Below are positions 1 through 8,906 of a stretch of DNA of 64,000 nt, piece after piece. Position numbers and translations under genes: made by a program. A model generated the notes under the pieces. It saw only the letters and a program-made list of their open reading frames with translations, was not told the DNA's origin and did not search any database. Position 1 is the first letter of the stretch; the number at the start of each line of letters is the position of its first letter. The stretch comes from Micromonospora pallida (lineage in GTDB: Bacteria; Actinomycetota; Actinomycetes; Mycobacteriales; Micromonosporaceae). The DNA lies in NCBI RefSeq assembly GCF_900090325.1, contig NZ_FMHW01000002.1:7193001-7257000 (forward strand). Reading direction: 5' to 3'.

Positions 1-1319
1 CACCCCTGCGTTTGGCGATACTTGGCTGCGGCACCGTGGGCAGCGAGGTGGTCCGGCTGCTGCACGAGCAGTCGGCCGACCTGGCGGCCCGGATCGGCGC
101 GCCGCTGGAGATCGCCGGGATCGCCGTACGGCGGCTCGGCCGCGACCGGGGCAACCTGCCGGTGGCCCCGGAGCTCTTCACCACCGACGCGCTCGGCCTG
201 ATCAAACGGGACGACGTCGACGTGGTCGTCGAGGTGGTCGGCGGCATCGAGCCGGCCCGGAGCTGGCTGGTCGACGCCCTGCGGGCCGGCAAGAGCGTGG
301 TGACCGCCAACAAGGCACTGCTCGCCGAGGACGGCGCGGCCCTGCACGACGCGGCGGCCGACGGCGGCGCGGACCTCTACTACGAGGCCGCCGTGGCCGG
401 GGCGATCCCGCTGCTGCGCCCGCTGCGCGAGTCGCTGCACGGCGACCGGATCAACCGGGTCACCGGCATCGTCAACGGCACCACCAACTTCATCCTTTCC
501 GCGATGGACGCCACCGGCGCCGGCTTCGCCGAGGCGCTGGAGGAGGCGACCGAACTCGGGTACGCCGAGGCCGACCCGACCGCCGACGTGGAGGGCTTCG
601 ACGCGGCGGCGAAGGCGGCGATCCTCGCCTCGCTGGCCTTCCACACCCGGGTCGGCGCGGCCGACGTGTACCGGGAGGGGATCACCGAGGTCACCGCCGC
701 CGACGTGGCCAGCGCCAAGGCGATGGGCTGCACGATCAAGCTGCTCTGCATCGCCGCCCGGGGTGCCGACGCGACCGGCCGGGAATCGGTCAGCGTCCGG
801 GTGCACCCGGCGATGATCCCGCTCGGCCACCCGCTGGCCAGCGTCGGGGACGCGTACAACGCGGTCTTCGTCGAGGCGGAGGCGGCCGGGCCGCTGATGT
901 TCTACGGCCGGGGCGCCGGTGGCGCGGCCACCGCGAGCGCCGTCCTCGGCGACGTGGTGGCGGTCGGCCGCAACCGGCTCGCCGGGGTGCGCGCGCCCAG
1001 CGAGTCCGCCTACGCCGACCTGGCGGTCCGGCCGATGGGGGAGGCCCTCACCCGGTACCACGTCAGCCTGGACGTGGCCGACAAGCCGGGTGTGCTGGCC
1101 GCCGTCGCCGGTGTCTTCGCCCGGCACGACGTGTCGATCGCCACGGTCCGCCAGGCACCGGCCGGCACCGAGTCCGCCGGTCGGGGCGCGGACGCGGTGC
1201 TGGTGATCGTGACGCACACCGCGCCGGACGCCGCCCTCGCCGCCACTGTCGAGGACCTGCGCGGCCTGGACGCGGTCCGCTCGATCGCCAGCGTGCTGCG
1301 GGTCGAGGGCGGCGAGTGA
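1..1319 (+). CDS. hom: Homoserine dehydrogenase (5' partial)
   Basis: Reduces L-aspartate 4-semialdehyde to L-homoserine with NAD(P)H, the branch point to threonine and methionine; cytosolic. The frame is open to the window edge, so the real start lies upstream. Few residues are missing, because the Rossmann loop GCGTVGSEV is almost the first thing visible. Family motifs VTANKALLAED and GIVNGTTNFIL (catalytic domain) follow. A C-terminal ACT domain (DVADKPGVLAAVAGVFARHD, about residues 355-430) suggests feedback inhibition by threonine, as is usual for actinobacterial enzymes. The TTG at position 12 is only the first possible start codon inside the window and is unlikely to be used. thrC follows in the same direction after 257 bases. 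The identification is secure. Confidence 0.96.
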   Translation, partial: PLRLAILGCGTVGSEVVRLLHEQSADLAARIGAPLEIAGIAVRRLGRDRGNLPVAPELFTTDALGLIKRDDVDVVVEVVGGIEPARSWLVDALRAGKSVVTANKALLAEDGAALHDAAADGGADLYYEAAVAGAIPLLRPLRESLHGDRINRVTGIVNGTTNFILSAMDATGAGFAEALEEATELGYAEADPTADVEGFDAAAKAAILASLAFHTRVGAADVYREGITEVTAADVASAKAMGCTIKLLCIAARGADATGRESVSVRVHPAMIPLGHPLASVGDAYNAVFVEAEAAGPLMFYGRGAGGAATASAVLGDVVAVGRNRLAGVRAPSESAYADLAVRPMGEALTRYHVSLDVADKPGVLAAVAGVFARHDVSIATVRQAPAGTESAGRGADAVLVIVTHTAPDAALAATVEDLRGLDAVRSIASVLRVEGGE

Positions 1320-1347
1320 CCATACGCCCGGTCGGGGGACCCGGCCT

Positions 1348-1453
1348 GGGCGGACCGCTGTGCCCGGCGGTCGCCGGACGGCCGGGGCGGATGGCCGGAT
1401 GCCCGGTCAGGATCCGCCGGGGCGGACCGCTGTGCCCGGCGGTCGCCGGACGG
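1348..1453. repeat. 34-bp perfect direct repeat in hom-thrC gap
   Basis: Two identical 34-base copies, at 1348-1381 and 1420-1453, are separated by 38 bases of related G/C-rich sequence. They contain GCGGACCGCTGTGCCCGGCG. They lie between hom and thrC, outside any supported gene. They look like a local duplication and resemble the other short duplications found at gene ends in this window. No function can be assigned. Confidence 0.8.
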
Positions 1454-1576
1454 TAGGTGAGACGGGCTCACCCCGTCCCGCCAGGTGGTTATTCCCGGGT
1501 CCGCCCTCCCGCGCACCGGGAGACTGGTCCACGCTGGGCTGGTCGGCGGGTCGACGCGGAACACGAGGAGAGCGAT

Positions 1577-2626
1577 ATGTGGCGGGGTCTGATCGAGGAG
1601 TACCGGGAGCGGCTGCCGGTCACCGACGCCACGCCCGTCGTCACCCTGCACGAGGGCAACACGCCCCTGCTGCCCGCGCCGGTGCTCTCCAGCCGGCTCG
1701 GCTGTGACGTCTACCTCAAGGTGGAGGGGGCGAACCCGACCGGCTCGTTCAAGGACCGGGGGATGACCCTCGCCGTCTCCAAGGCGATCGAGGCGGGGAA
1801 CAAGGCGATCATCTGCGCCTCCACCGGCAACACCAGTGCCTCCGCCGCGGCGTACGCGGCCCGGGCCGGGCTGACCTGCGCGGTCCTGGTGCCCCAGGGC
1901 AAGATCGCGCTGGGCAAGCTGGCCCAGGCGCTGGTGCACGGCGCGAAGCTGCTCCAGGTGCAGGGCAACTTCGACGACTGCCTGGCGCTGGCCGCCAAGC
2001 TCGCCCAGGACTACCCGGTCGCCCTGGTCAACTCGGTCAACATCGACCGGCTGCACGGGCAGAAGACCGCCGCCTTCGAGATCGTCGCCGCCCTCGGCGA
2101 CGCTCCGGACATCCACTGCCTGCCGGTCGGCAACGCCGGCAACATCTCGGCCTACTGGATGGGCTACTCGGAGGAACTGGCCGCCGGCACCACCACCCGC
2201 GCCCCCCGGATGTACGGCTTCCAGGCGGCCGGCGCGGCCCCGATCGTCACCGGCCAGGTGGTGCACGAGCCGTCCACCATCGCCACCGCGATTCGGATCG
2301 GCAACCCGGCGAGCTGGACCAGGGCGATCGACGCCCGGGACGCCTCGGGTGGCCTGATCGACGCGGTCACTGACCGGGAGATCCTCACCGCGTACCGGCT
2401 GCTGGCCCGGGAGGTCGGGGCCTTCGTCGAGCTGGGCAGCGCGGCCAGCGTGGCGGGGCTGCTCCAGCAGGCGGCGGCGGGCCGGGTGCCGGCCGGCTCC
2501 ACGGTGGTCTGCACGGTGACCGGGCACGGTCTGAAGGATCCGGAGTGGGCGATCTCCACCGCGCCCGCCCCGATCACCATCGCCAACGACCCGCTCGCCG
2601 CGGCCCGCTCCCTCGACCTGGCCTGA
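1577..2626 (+). CDS. thrC: Threonine synthase
   Basis: PLP enzyme that converts O-phospho-L-homoserine to L-threonine, the last step of the pathway begun by hom. The product is 349 residues. The PLP lysine is K59 in [13 protein letters not shown]. The phosphate-binding region [13 protein letters not shown] and the [17 protein letters not shown] block are typical of the short actinobacterial class. The frame runs 40 codons further upstream, but ATG 1577 is chosen. It has a GAGGAG purine run 7-12 bases before it and matches the usual N-terminus ([15 protein letters not shown]). thrB is not next to it: two transporter genes intervene. Confidence 0.96.
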   Translation: MWRGLIEEYRERLPVTDATPVVTLHEGNTPLLPAPVLSSRLGCDVYLKVEGANPTGSFKDRGMTLAVSKAIEAGNKAIICASTGNTSASAAAYAARAGLTCAVLVPQGKIALGKLAQALVHGAKLLQVQGNFDDCLALAAKLAQDYPVALVNSVNIDRLHGQKTAAFEIVAALGDAPDIHCLPVGNAGNISAYWMGYSEELAAGTTTRAPRMYGFQAAGAAPIVTGQVVHEPSTIATAIRIGNPASWTRAIDARDASGGLIDAVTDREILTAYRLLAREVGAFVELGSAASVAGLLQQAAAGRVPAGSTVVCTVTGHGLKDPEWAISTAPAPITIANDPLAAARSLDLA

Positions 2627-2900
2627 GGCTCGGCCAGCTCCCCCCGGCTTGGCCCGACCAGCTCCTGCGCCCGGCCCGCCCGAGCCCGGCTCGGCCTGCG
2701 GCGCGGTCTGGATCGGGCCGGCCTCGGCCGGATTCGGGCGTGCCCCGGCCCGACGTTCGACCGACGCCGGCCGGACACGCAGGGGAAAAGAGCTGGTCAC
2801 AGTCGGTTTTGGAGTGGTGACCCCGGCGGGGGGAGCCGTACCCAGGTCAGGCAGACTACGGGTACCGAGCCAACCCTTACTCCAGGAGTGAGCCACGCCG

Positions 2901-5900
2901 ATGTCGCTGCTCGCCAGATTGAGCCTCGCCAACCGAGGGCTGGTCGCCCTCATCGCGGTGGTGACCACGGCGTTCGGGTTGTTCGCCGTACCGTCGCTCA
3001 AGCAGCAACTCCTACCGTCGTTGGAGTTCCCGGCCGCCTTCGTGATGGCGACCTACCCCGGCGCCGGTCCGGAGGTGGTCGAATCCCAGGTCACCGAGCC
3101 GATCGAGACCAGCCTCCAGGGCATCCCCGGGGTTCAGGAGATCACCTCCACCTCCCGTGAGGGCTCCGCCACCGTCGTCGTGGAGTACGAGTTCGGCAAC
3201 GACGTCGACGACATGGTCAGCAAGATGCAGACCGCGGTGAACCGGGTCCAGGGGCAGCTCCCCGCAGGCGTCGAACCGCAGGTGCTCGCTGGCGGCACGG
3301 ACGACCTGCCCGCCGTCGTGATCGCCGCGTCCGGTGCTGGTGACGACCCGCGTGCCCTGGCGGACAAGCTGGAGAGCGCGGTGGTGCCCGAGCTGGAGGC
3401 GGTCGAGGGTGTCCGTACCGTCGAACTGACCGGCGCCCGCGAGGAACTGGTGGTGATCACACCGGACCCGGCCAAGCTGGCCGCCGCCGGGGTGCAGCCC
3501 ACCGCGATCGGCACCGCGTTGCAGACCAGCGGCGTCACCATGCCGGCCGGTGCGGTGGTCGAGGGTGGACGGTCGCTGACCGTCCAGGTCGGCGCCCCGC
3601 TCGCCACTCTGGACGACCTGCGCGGCATCGTGCTCACCCGGCCCGGCGCGGCCCCGGTCCGCCTCGCCGACGTGGCCACGGTGACCGAGCAGCTCGGGCC
3701 GCCCACCTCGATCACCCGCACCGACGGCCGGAACAGCCTCGGCATCGCGATCACCGCCGCTCCGGACGGCGACGCGGTGACCATCTCCCACGAGATCCGG
3801 GACCGGCTCGCCGAGCTGAAGGCCGCCTCCGGAACCGAGCTGACCGTGACCTTCGACCAGGCGCCGTTCGTTGAGAAGTCGATCGAGAGCCTCACCACCG
3901 AGGGGCTGCTCGGCCTGGTCATGGCGGTCATCGTCATCCTGGTCTTCCTGGTCTCGGTCCGCTCCACCCTGGTCACCTCGGTCTCCATCCCGCTGTCGGT
4001 GCTGGTGGCCCTGCTGGCGCTCTGGCGCGGGGACTACTCGCTCAACCTGCTCACCCTCGGCGCGCTGACCATCGCGGTCGGCCGGGTGGTGGACGACTCG
4101 ATCGTGGTGCTGGAGAACATCAAGCGTCACCTGGAGTACGGCGAGCCGAAGCGCCAGGCGATCCTCACCGCGGTCCGGGAGGTGTCCGGCGCGGTGACCG
4201 CCTCGACCCTCACCACGGTCGCGGTGTTCGCGCCGATCGCTCTGGTCGGGGGCTTCGTCGGGCAGCTCTTCGCGCCGTTCGCGATCACCGTCACGGTGGC
4301 GCTTCTCGCCTCGCTGCTGGTCTCGCTGACCGTCATCCCGGTGCTGGCGTACTGGTTCCTCAAGCCGGCCGGCGGTTCGGTCGACGCCGAGACGGTCCGC
4401 CGCGAGGCGGAGGAGAAGGAGCTGCGCAACCCGCTCCAGCGGGCGTACCTGCCGGTCATCGAGTTCGCCACCGGGCGGCGGTGGACCACGGTGGCTATCG
4501 GCCTGGTGGTGCTCCTGGGCACCTTCGGGCTGGCCACCCGGCTGGAGACCAACTTCATCGACGACTCCGGCCAGGGCACCCTGAACATCAGCCAGAAGCT
4601 GCCGGTGGGGACGGGGCTGGACGGCACCGACGAGGCGGCCCGCCAGGTCGAGGCGGTGCTGGAGCGGACCGAGGGCGTCGAGACGTACCAGGTCACCATC
4701 GGTGGCAGCGGCCTGCCCTGGGAGGGCGGGGGCGGCAACAGCACCGCCAGCCACGTCGTCCAGCTCGCCGAGGACACCGACACGGAGCAGCTCCGGGAGG
4801 ACCTGCGCCGGGAGTTCGACGCGCTCGGCGCGGGCGCTGGCGAGATCAGCTTCGGTGCGGCCCAGGGCGGCACCTCGGCCAACCAGCTCGCGGTGATCGT
4901 CCAGGCCAGTGACCCGGAGGTGCTCGCCCGCGCGTCCGAGGAGGCCCGCAAGGCGATGGCCGAGCTGGACGGCGTCGAGGACGTTTCGTCCAGCCTGGCC
5001 GAGCGGGTGCCCCGGATCGACGTCACCGTCGACCGGGTCGCGGCGGCCCGGGCCGGCCTGACCGAGGCGGCCGTCGGGCAGCTCGTCGGGCAGGTGTTCC
5101 GGGGTAGCCCGGTAGGTAGGGTGAACCTCGACAGTGGACAGCACGACGTGGTGCTGCGGTTCACCGCCCCCGCGCCGACCTCGGTGGACCAGCTCCGCCA
5201 GATGCGGGTCGGCGCGGTCACCCTGGACGCCGTCGCCGACATCCAGCAGGTCGAGGGGCCGCAGCAGGTCACCCGGATCGACGGCGAGCGCAGCGTCACG
5301 GTCACCGGTACGGCGAGCGGCTCCAACCTCGGCGCGATCACTGCCGAGTTGCAGCGCAAGCTGGACGGGATCGACGTACCGGGGGCGACCCTGAGCGTCG
5401 GCGGGGTCAGCGCCGACCAGGCGGAGGCCTTCGCCGACCTGGGCCTGGCGGTGCTGGCCGCGATCGCGATCGTCTTCCTGATCATGGTGGCGACGTTCCG
5501 CAGCCTGGTGCAGCCGCTGATCCTGCTGGTGTCCATCCCGTTCGCGGCGACCGGCGCGATCGGACTGCTGCTGGTCACCGGCACCCCGATGGGCGTGCCG
5601 GCCCTGATCGGCGTGCTGATGCTGGTCGGCATCGTGGTCACCAACGCGATCGTCCTGCTGGACCTGATCAACCAGTACCGGGACCAGGGGATGAGCGTCC
5701 GGGAGGCGGTCGTCGAGGGTGGCCGGCGTCGGCTGCGTCCGATCCTGATGACCGCGGTGGCGACCATCTTCGCGCTGTTGCCGATGGCCTTCGGCCTCAC
5801 CGGCGAGGGCGGGTTCATCTCCCAGCCGCTGGCCATCGTGGTGATCGGTGGCCTGATCAGCTCGACACTGCTCACGCTGGTGCTGGTGCCGACGCTCTAC

Positions 5901-6155
5901 ACCATGGTGGAGGGCCGCAGGGAGCGGGCCCGGCCCCGGAGGGTGGGAGCCGGCGACGGCACCGTCCCGGCCGACGGGGACACGGCGGAGGCCACCGCGC
6001 CCGAGCCGGCCACCGTGGCCGCCGGACCGACGTCGGGATCCGGCAACGGGGCGGCCCGCCCGGCGCCCTCGGCGGCACTGGTCGACGGCACCGACCAGTT
6101 CGAGGTGCTGCGGCTGCCGAAGACCCGGCACTCGCCGCTGCCCCCGCAGGACTGA
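2901..6155 (+). CDS. RND-superfamily efflux permease (AcrB/HAE1-like)
   Basis: Proton-driven export pump of the inner membrane, 1084 residues. The architecture is that of a full RND permease: TM1 near residues 10-30, a large periplasmic-type domain (about 40-330), TM2-6 (about 340-490), TM7, a second large domain (about 560-840), and TM8-12 (about 850-1020). TM4 carries the paired acidic residues of proton translocation (GRVVDDSIVVLENI). The hydrophilic tail after about residue 1030 is Ala/Gly/Pro-rich and probably disordered. ATG 2901 follows an AGGAG sequence with good spacing. No membrane-fusion or outer-membrane partner gene is adjacent, as usual in Gram-positives. The substrate is unknown; lipids, drugs and siderophores are all possible. 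Confidence 0.92.
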   Translation: MSLLARLSLANRGLVALIAVVTTAFGLFAVPSLKQQLLPSLEFPAAFVMATYPGAGPEVVESQVTEPIETSLQGIPGVQEITSTSREGSATVVVEYEFGNDVDDMVSKMQTAVNRVQGQLPAGVEPQVLAGGTDDLPAVVIAASGAGDDPRALADKLESAVVPELEAVEGVRTVELTGAREELVVITPDPAKLAAAGVQPTAIGTALQTSGVTMPAGAVVEGGRSLTVQVGAPLATLDDLRGIVLTRPGAAPVRLADVATVTEQLGPPTSITRTDGRNSLGIAITAAPDGDAVTISHEIRDRLAELKAASGTELTVTFDQAPFVEKSIESLTTEGLLGLVMAVIVILVFLVSVRSTLVTSVSIPLSVLVALLALWRGDYSLNLLTLGALTIAVGRVVDDSIVVLENIKRHLEYGEPKRQAILTAVREVSGAVTASTLTTVAVFAPIALVGGFVGQLFAPFAITVTVALLASLLVSLTVIPVLAYWFLKPAGGSVDAETVRREAEEKELRNPLQRAYLPVIEFATGRRWTTVAIGLVVLLGTFGLATRLETNFIDDSGQGTLNISQKLPVGTGLDGTDEAARQVEAVLERTEGVETYQVTIGGSGLPWEGGGGNSTASHVVQLAEDTDTEQLREDLRREFDALGAGAGEISFGAAQGGTSANQLAVIVQASDPEVLARASEEARKAMAELDGVEDVSSSLAERVPRIDVTVDRVAAARAGLTEAAVGQLVGQVFRGSPVGRVNLDSGQHDVVLRFTAPAPTSVDQLRQMRVGAVTLDAVADIQQVEGPQQVTRIDGERSVTVTGTASGSNLGAITAELQRKLDGIDVPGATLSVGGVSADQAEAFADLGLAVLAAIAIVFLIMVATFRSLVQPLILLVSIPFAATGAIGLLLVTGTPMGVPALIGVLMLVGIVVTNAIVLLDLINQYRDQGMSVREAVVEGGRRRLRPILMTAVATIFALLPMAFGLTGEGGFISQPLAIVVIGGLISSTLLTLVLVPTLYTMVEGRRERARPRRVGAGDGTVPADGDTAEATAPEPATVAAGPTSGSGNGAARPAPSAALVDGTDQFEVLRLPKTRHSPLPPQD

Positions 6156-6160
6156 CCGAC

Positions 6161-6199
6161 GGTGTCCCCGGTACGGCGGTAGGCCGTACCGGGGACACC
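6161..6199. terminator. 17-bp perfect hairpin after RND gene
   Basis: Arms 6161-6177 and 6183-6199 are perfect inverted repeats (GGTGTCCCCGGTACGGC and its complement) around a 5-base loop, starting 6 bases after the RND stop codon. No T-tract follows, which is common for actinobacterial hairpin terminators. It separates the RND gene from the MFS gene. Confidence 0.7.
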
Positions 6200-6296
6200 C
6201 TGGGCATCGGGTACGGGTGTGCCACCGGAACCGGGCCCCACCTCCGCGCCGACCGGTGTCCCACCGACGTCCGTCGCGGGGGTAGCGTCTGGGCAC

Positions 6297-7541
6297 GTGG
6301 CGTCGACCCTCTCCGTCCTGACCCGGAACCGGAACTTCCGCACCCTCTTCCTCGCCGAACTGGTGGTCTTCGGCGCTGACTGGTTCGTCATGGTGCCCCT
6401 GCTGGTGCTCCTGCCGCAGTTGACCGGCAGTGGGGTGTGGGGCGCGCTGGTCCTCGCCGTCGACACCGGGGTCGTGGCGCTGCTGCTGCCGTACACCGGC
6501 ACCATCGCCGACCGGTTCGACCGGCGGCGGATCCTCATGGCGGCGAACGGTGCCGCCCTGGTCGGGGCGCTGCTGCTGCTCGCGGTCCGCAGCTCCGGCA
6601 CGGCCTGGCTGGCGATGCTCGCGATCTCCATCATCGCGGTGGCGAAGGCGTTCTACTCGCCCGCCGCGCAGGCCGCCCTGCCGAACGTCCTCGACCCGGA
6701 CGAGCTGGCCGCCGGCAACGCCGTCGCCGGCTCCGCGTGGGGCACGATGACCGTGGTCGGGGCGTCCCTGGGCGGTCTGATCAGCGCGGCCTTTGGCCCG
6801 TACGTCTGCTTCTGGGTGGCGGCGGTGGCCCTGCTGACGGCCGCCGGCCTGACCACGCTGATCCGCCGGCCGTTGCAGGCGCCCCGCGACCACGCCGAGC
6901 CGGTCCAGCGGACCTGGGCGGCGATCCGCGAGGCGCTGGCCTACATCGCCCACCGCCCCCGGGTGCTCGCCCTGGTCACCGTGAAGTCGGCGGTCGGCCT
7001 CGGTAACGGGGTGTTGACCGTCTTCCCCCTGCTCGCCGGCCTGTACGGGGTGGGCGCGGTGGGCACCGGACTGCTCTTCGCCGTGCGCGGCGCGGGGGCG
7101 CTGATCGGCCCGATCCTGATGCGCCGGGTGCTGACCAACCGCCGCTGGTTGCTGACCGGGCTGGCACTGTCCATGTCCACCTACGGCCTGGCCTACGTCG
7201 GCGTCTCGGTGACCGGCTGGTTCCCGCTGGTCCTGGCGCTGGTTTTTGTGGCGCACTTCGCCGGTGGCGGCAACTGGGTGATGTCGAACTTCGCGCTCCA
7301 GGGTGAGGTGCCGGACCGGCTGCGCGGCCGGGTCTTCGCCACCGACATGATGCTGGCGACGTTGGCCATCTCGGTCAGCCAACTGGTGGTCGCCGCGCTG
7401 GTCGACACCATCGACGAGCGGATCGTGCTGGCCGGCTGCGGCCTGACCACCCTCGTGTACGCGGTCGGCTGGCGGATCGCCACCCGGCGGCTGTCGCTGA
7501 CCGAGCAACCGTCGGCGGCGGAGCCGGTCACGTCCCGGTGA
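6297..7541 (+). CDS. MFS transporter (12-TM, enterobactin exporter/MFS_3-like)
   Basis: Major facilitator transporter of the cytoplasmic membrane, 414 residues with about 12 hydrophobic segments. The first (FRTLFLAELVVFGADWFVMV) begins around residue 13. The TM2-TM3 loop has the MFS motif A-like IADRFDRRRIL. The substrate cannot be told from sequence; relatives include macrolide and siderophore exporters. The frame extends 26 codons further upstream, but GTG 6297 is preferred. A TAGCGT hexamer (6283-6288) lies 8 bases before it, the layout of leaderless actinobacterial genes, and the protein then begins MASTLSVLTRNRNFRTLF as in relatives. It lies between thrC and thrB with the RND gene. Confidence 0.85.
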   Translation: MASTLSVLTRNRNFRTLFLAELVVFGADWFVMVPLLVLLPQLTGSGVWGALVLAVDTGVVALLLPYTGTIADRFDRRRILMAANGAALVGALLLLAVRSSGTAWLAMLAISIIAVAKAFYSPAAQAALPNVLDPDELAAGNAVAGSAWGTMTVVGASLGGLISAAFGPYVCFWVAAVALLTAAGLTTLIRRPLQAPRDHAEPVQRTWAAIREALAYIAHRPRVLALVTVKSAVGLGNGVLTVFPLLAGLYGVGAVGTGLLFAVRGAGALIGPILMRRVLTNRRWLLTGLALSMSTYGLAYVGVSVTGWFPLVLALVFVAHFAGGGNWVMSNFALQGEVPDRLRGRVFATDMMLATLAISVSQLVVAALVDTIDERIVLAGCGLTTLVYAVGWRIATRRLSLTEQPSAAEPVTSR

Positions 7542-7582
7542 AGGGTCCGGTCCCGGCCTGGTGAAGGGTCCGGTCCCGGCCC
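7537..7582. repeat. 23-bp tandem duplication across the MFS stop codon
   Basis: Units 7537-7559 and 7560-7582 (GGTGAAGGGTCCGGTCCCGG plus three bases) differ at one base. A degenerate third unit and a second copy of the preceding GGTCACGTCCCGGTGA follow to about 7611. The first unit contains the TGA of the MFS gene, so the 3' end of the gene and its flank were copied in tandem. Confidence 0.75.
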
Positions 7583-7651
7583 GGTGACGGACCAGGTCAC
7601 GTCCCGGTGAACCCGGGGCGTCCCGCGCCCCCACCTGTCGGTCCCGCCCCC

Positions 7652-7657
7652 TAACAT
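7652..7657 (+). promoter_or_regulatory. Candidate -10 of leaderless thrB
   Basis: TAACAT sits 6 bases before the GTG start of thrB, with no Shine-Dalgarno sequence between. This is the TAnnnT-N6-8-start arrangement seen at many genes in this window. It suggests that thrB is transcribed from its own promoter as a leaderless mRNA. Confidence 0.55.
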
Positions 7658-7663
7658 CTAGCC

Positions 7664-8608
7664 GTGCCCCTGAACTTCGCCTCCGGCCCGGTCCGGGTCC
7701 GGGTCCCCGCGACCAGCGCCAACCTGGGGCCGGGCTTCGACGCGCTCGGCCTCGCGCTTGGTCTCCACGACGACGTGGCCGCCGAGGTGACCAGCGACGG
7801 CGTCCGGGTGGCGGTCACCGGCCAGGGGGCCGGTGAGCTGCCCGCCGACGACCGGCACCTGGTGGTGCGGGCCATGCGGGCCACCTTCGACGCCCTCGGT
7901 GGACAGCCCGCCGGACTGGCCGTGGAGTGTGTCAACCGGATCCCGCAGGCGCGGGGGTTGGGCTCCTCCTCGGCGGCGATCGTGGCCGGGGTCCTGCTCG
8001 CCCGCGCGCTGGTGGACGACGGGGCGGAACGCCTGGACGATGCCGCGCTGCTGCGGCTCGCCGCCGACATCGAGGGCCATCCGGACAATGTGGCGCCCTG
8101 CCTGCTCGGCGGCTTCACCGTGGCATGGACGGAGCCGACCGGCGCGCGGGCGGTCTCCCTCGCCCCGGCCGCCGGGGTGAGCCCCATGGTCTTCGTGCCG
8201 GACGAGCGCGGGCTGACCGCGACGGCCCGGGCGGCGTTGCCGGCGTCGGTGCCGCACGCGGACGCCGCGCTGACCGCTGGTCGGGCCGCGTTGCTGGTGC
8301 ACGCGCTGACCGCCGAGCCGGCGCTGCTGCTGCCGGCGACCGAGGACCGGCTGCACCAGCACTACCGCGCCGAGGGGATGCCGGCGACGTACGCCCTGGT
8401 CACCGCGTTGCGGGAGGCGGGTGTGGCGGCCGTGGTCAGTGGGGCGGGGCCGACGGTGCTGGCGTTGACCGATCCTGGCGCGGACTTCGAGCCGGGAACA
8501 GGATGGCAGGTCTGGCGGTTACCAGTGGACGGCAGCGGCGCACAGGTCAGTCGGGGTAGACTGGGACACGCCGAGCGGGACCCTGTTGCCGCAGGTCGTA
8601 TGAGTTGA
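7664..8608 (+). CDS. thrB: Homoserine kinase (GHMP family)
   Basis: Phosphorylates L-homoserine with ATP to give the substrate of ThrC. The product is 314 residues. The N-terminal motif VRVPATSANLGPGFDALGLA and the GHMP ATP loop GLGSSSAAIVAGVLLA (about residues 98-113) are diagnostic. EGHPDNVAP and the C-terminal VSGAGPTVLAL complete the family pattern. The GTG start is leaderless-type (TAACAT 6 bases upstream). In most actinobacteria thrB directly follows thrC; here 5 kb of transporter genes separate them. The tail after about residue 290 (SGAQVSRGRLGHAERDPVAA) is Arg/Gly-rich and typical of this family in the group. Confidence 0.95.
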   Translation: MPLNFASGPVRVRVPATSANLGPGFDALGLALGLHDDVAAEVTSDGVRVAVTGQGAGELPADDRHLVVRAMRATFDALGGQPAGLAVECVNRIPQARGLGSSSAAIVAGVLLARALVDDGAERLDDAALLRLAADIEGHPDNVAPCLLGGFTVAWTEPTGARAVSLAPAAGVSPMVFVPDERGLTATARAALPASVPHADAALTAGRAALLVHALTAEPALLLPATEDRLHQHYRAEGMPATYALVTALREAGVAAVVSGAGPTVLALTDPGADFEPGTGWQVWRLPVDGSGAQVSRGRLGHAERDPVAAGRMS

Positions 8609-8906
8609 TTACGCTCTAGACTTAGCACAGCCGCGAAGCATGCGATCTTCCTGCGGGTCGGCGCACCCCCGAAGCTATCGGCGGTCAGCCCGTCTCACTC
8701 CTGCCTAGGCCCACGCCGTACCGCAGTTTCCGCAGGTCGCCGCAGACGGCGAGACCTACCCGCCGAGGTTTGGTGGGTCGGGAAACCGACCGGCTGCTGT
8801 GTCACAGACTCCCGCGACGCGTCACGCGACACGGGTGCACCGAGGCCGCCCGGCCACCTGAGTTCTTGACTCCGGGCGACCCCGGCCTATCGAGGGAAGG
8901 AATCCA
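8609..8906 (+). other. Long leader / intergenic region before rho
   Basis: 298 bases without a supported gene. A TAGACT hexamer (8617-8622), the commonest -10-like sequence in this window, lies just after thrB and would give a rho leader of about 280 bases. The leader has several GC-rich inverted repeats. Actinobacterial rho genes are known to have long 5' UTRs and Rho often regulates itself, so autoregulation is plausible. No known riboswitch class was recognised. Confidence 0.4.

Noticed and set aside
1350..1455. Possible CRISPR or other repeat array
   Set aside because: Only two copies exist, with no regular spacer series and no cas genes. No CRISPR array was seen anywhere in the window.
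1457..1576. N-terminal extension of thrC
   Set aside because: The 40 extra codons have no conservation with threonine synthases, and a proper ribosome site precedes ATG 1577.
3012..7634. Very long open frame on the minus strand (1540 codons), and similar ones at 1010-3001, 11037-14423, 20365-22455, 22809-25097 and 60625-63150
   Set aside because: They lie antisense to well-supported genes and give Arg/Gly/His/Asp-rich low-complexity products with no recognisable motif. Such frames arise from high third-position GC.
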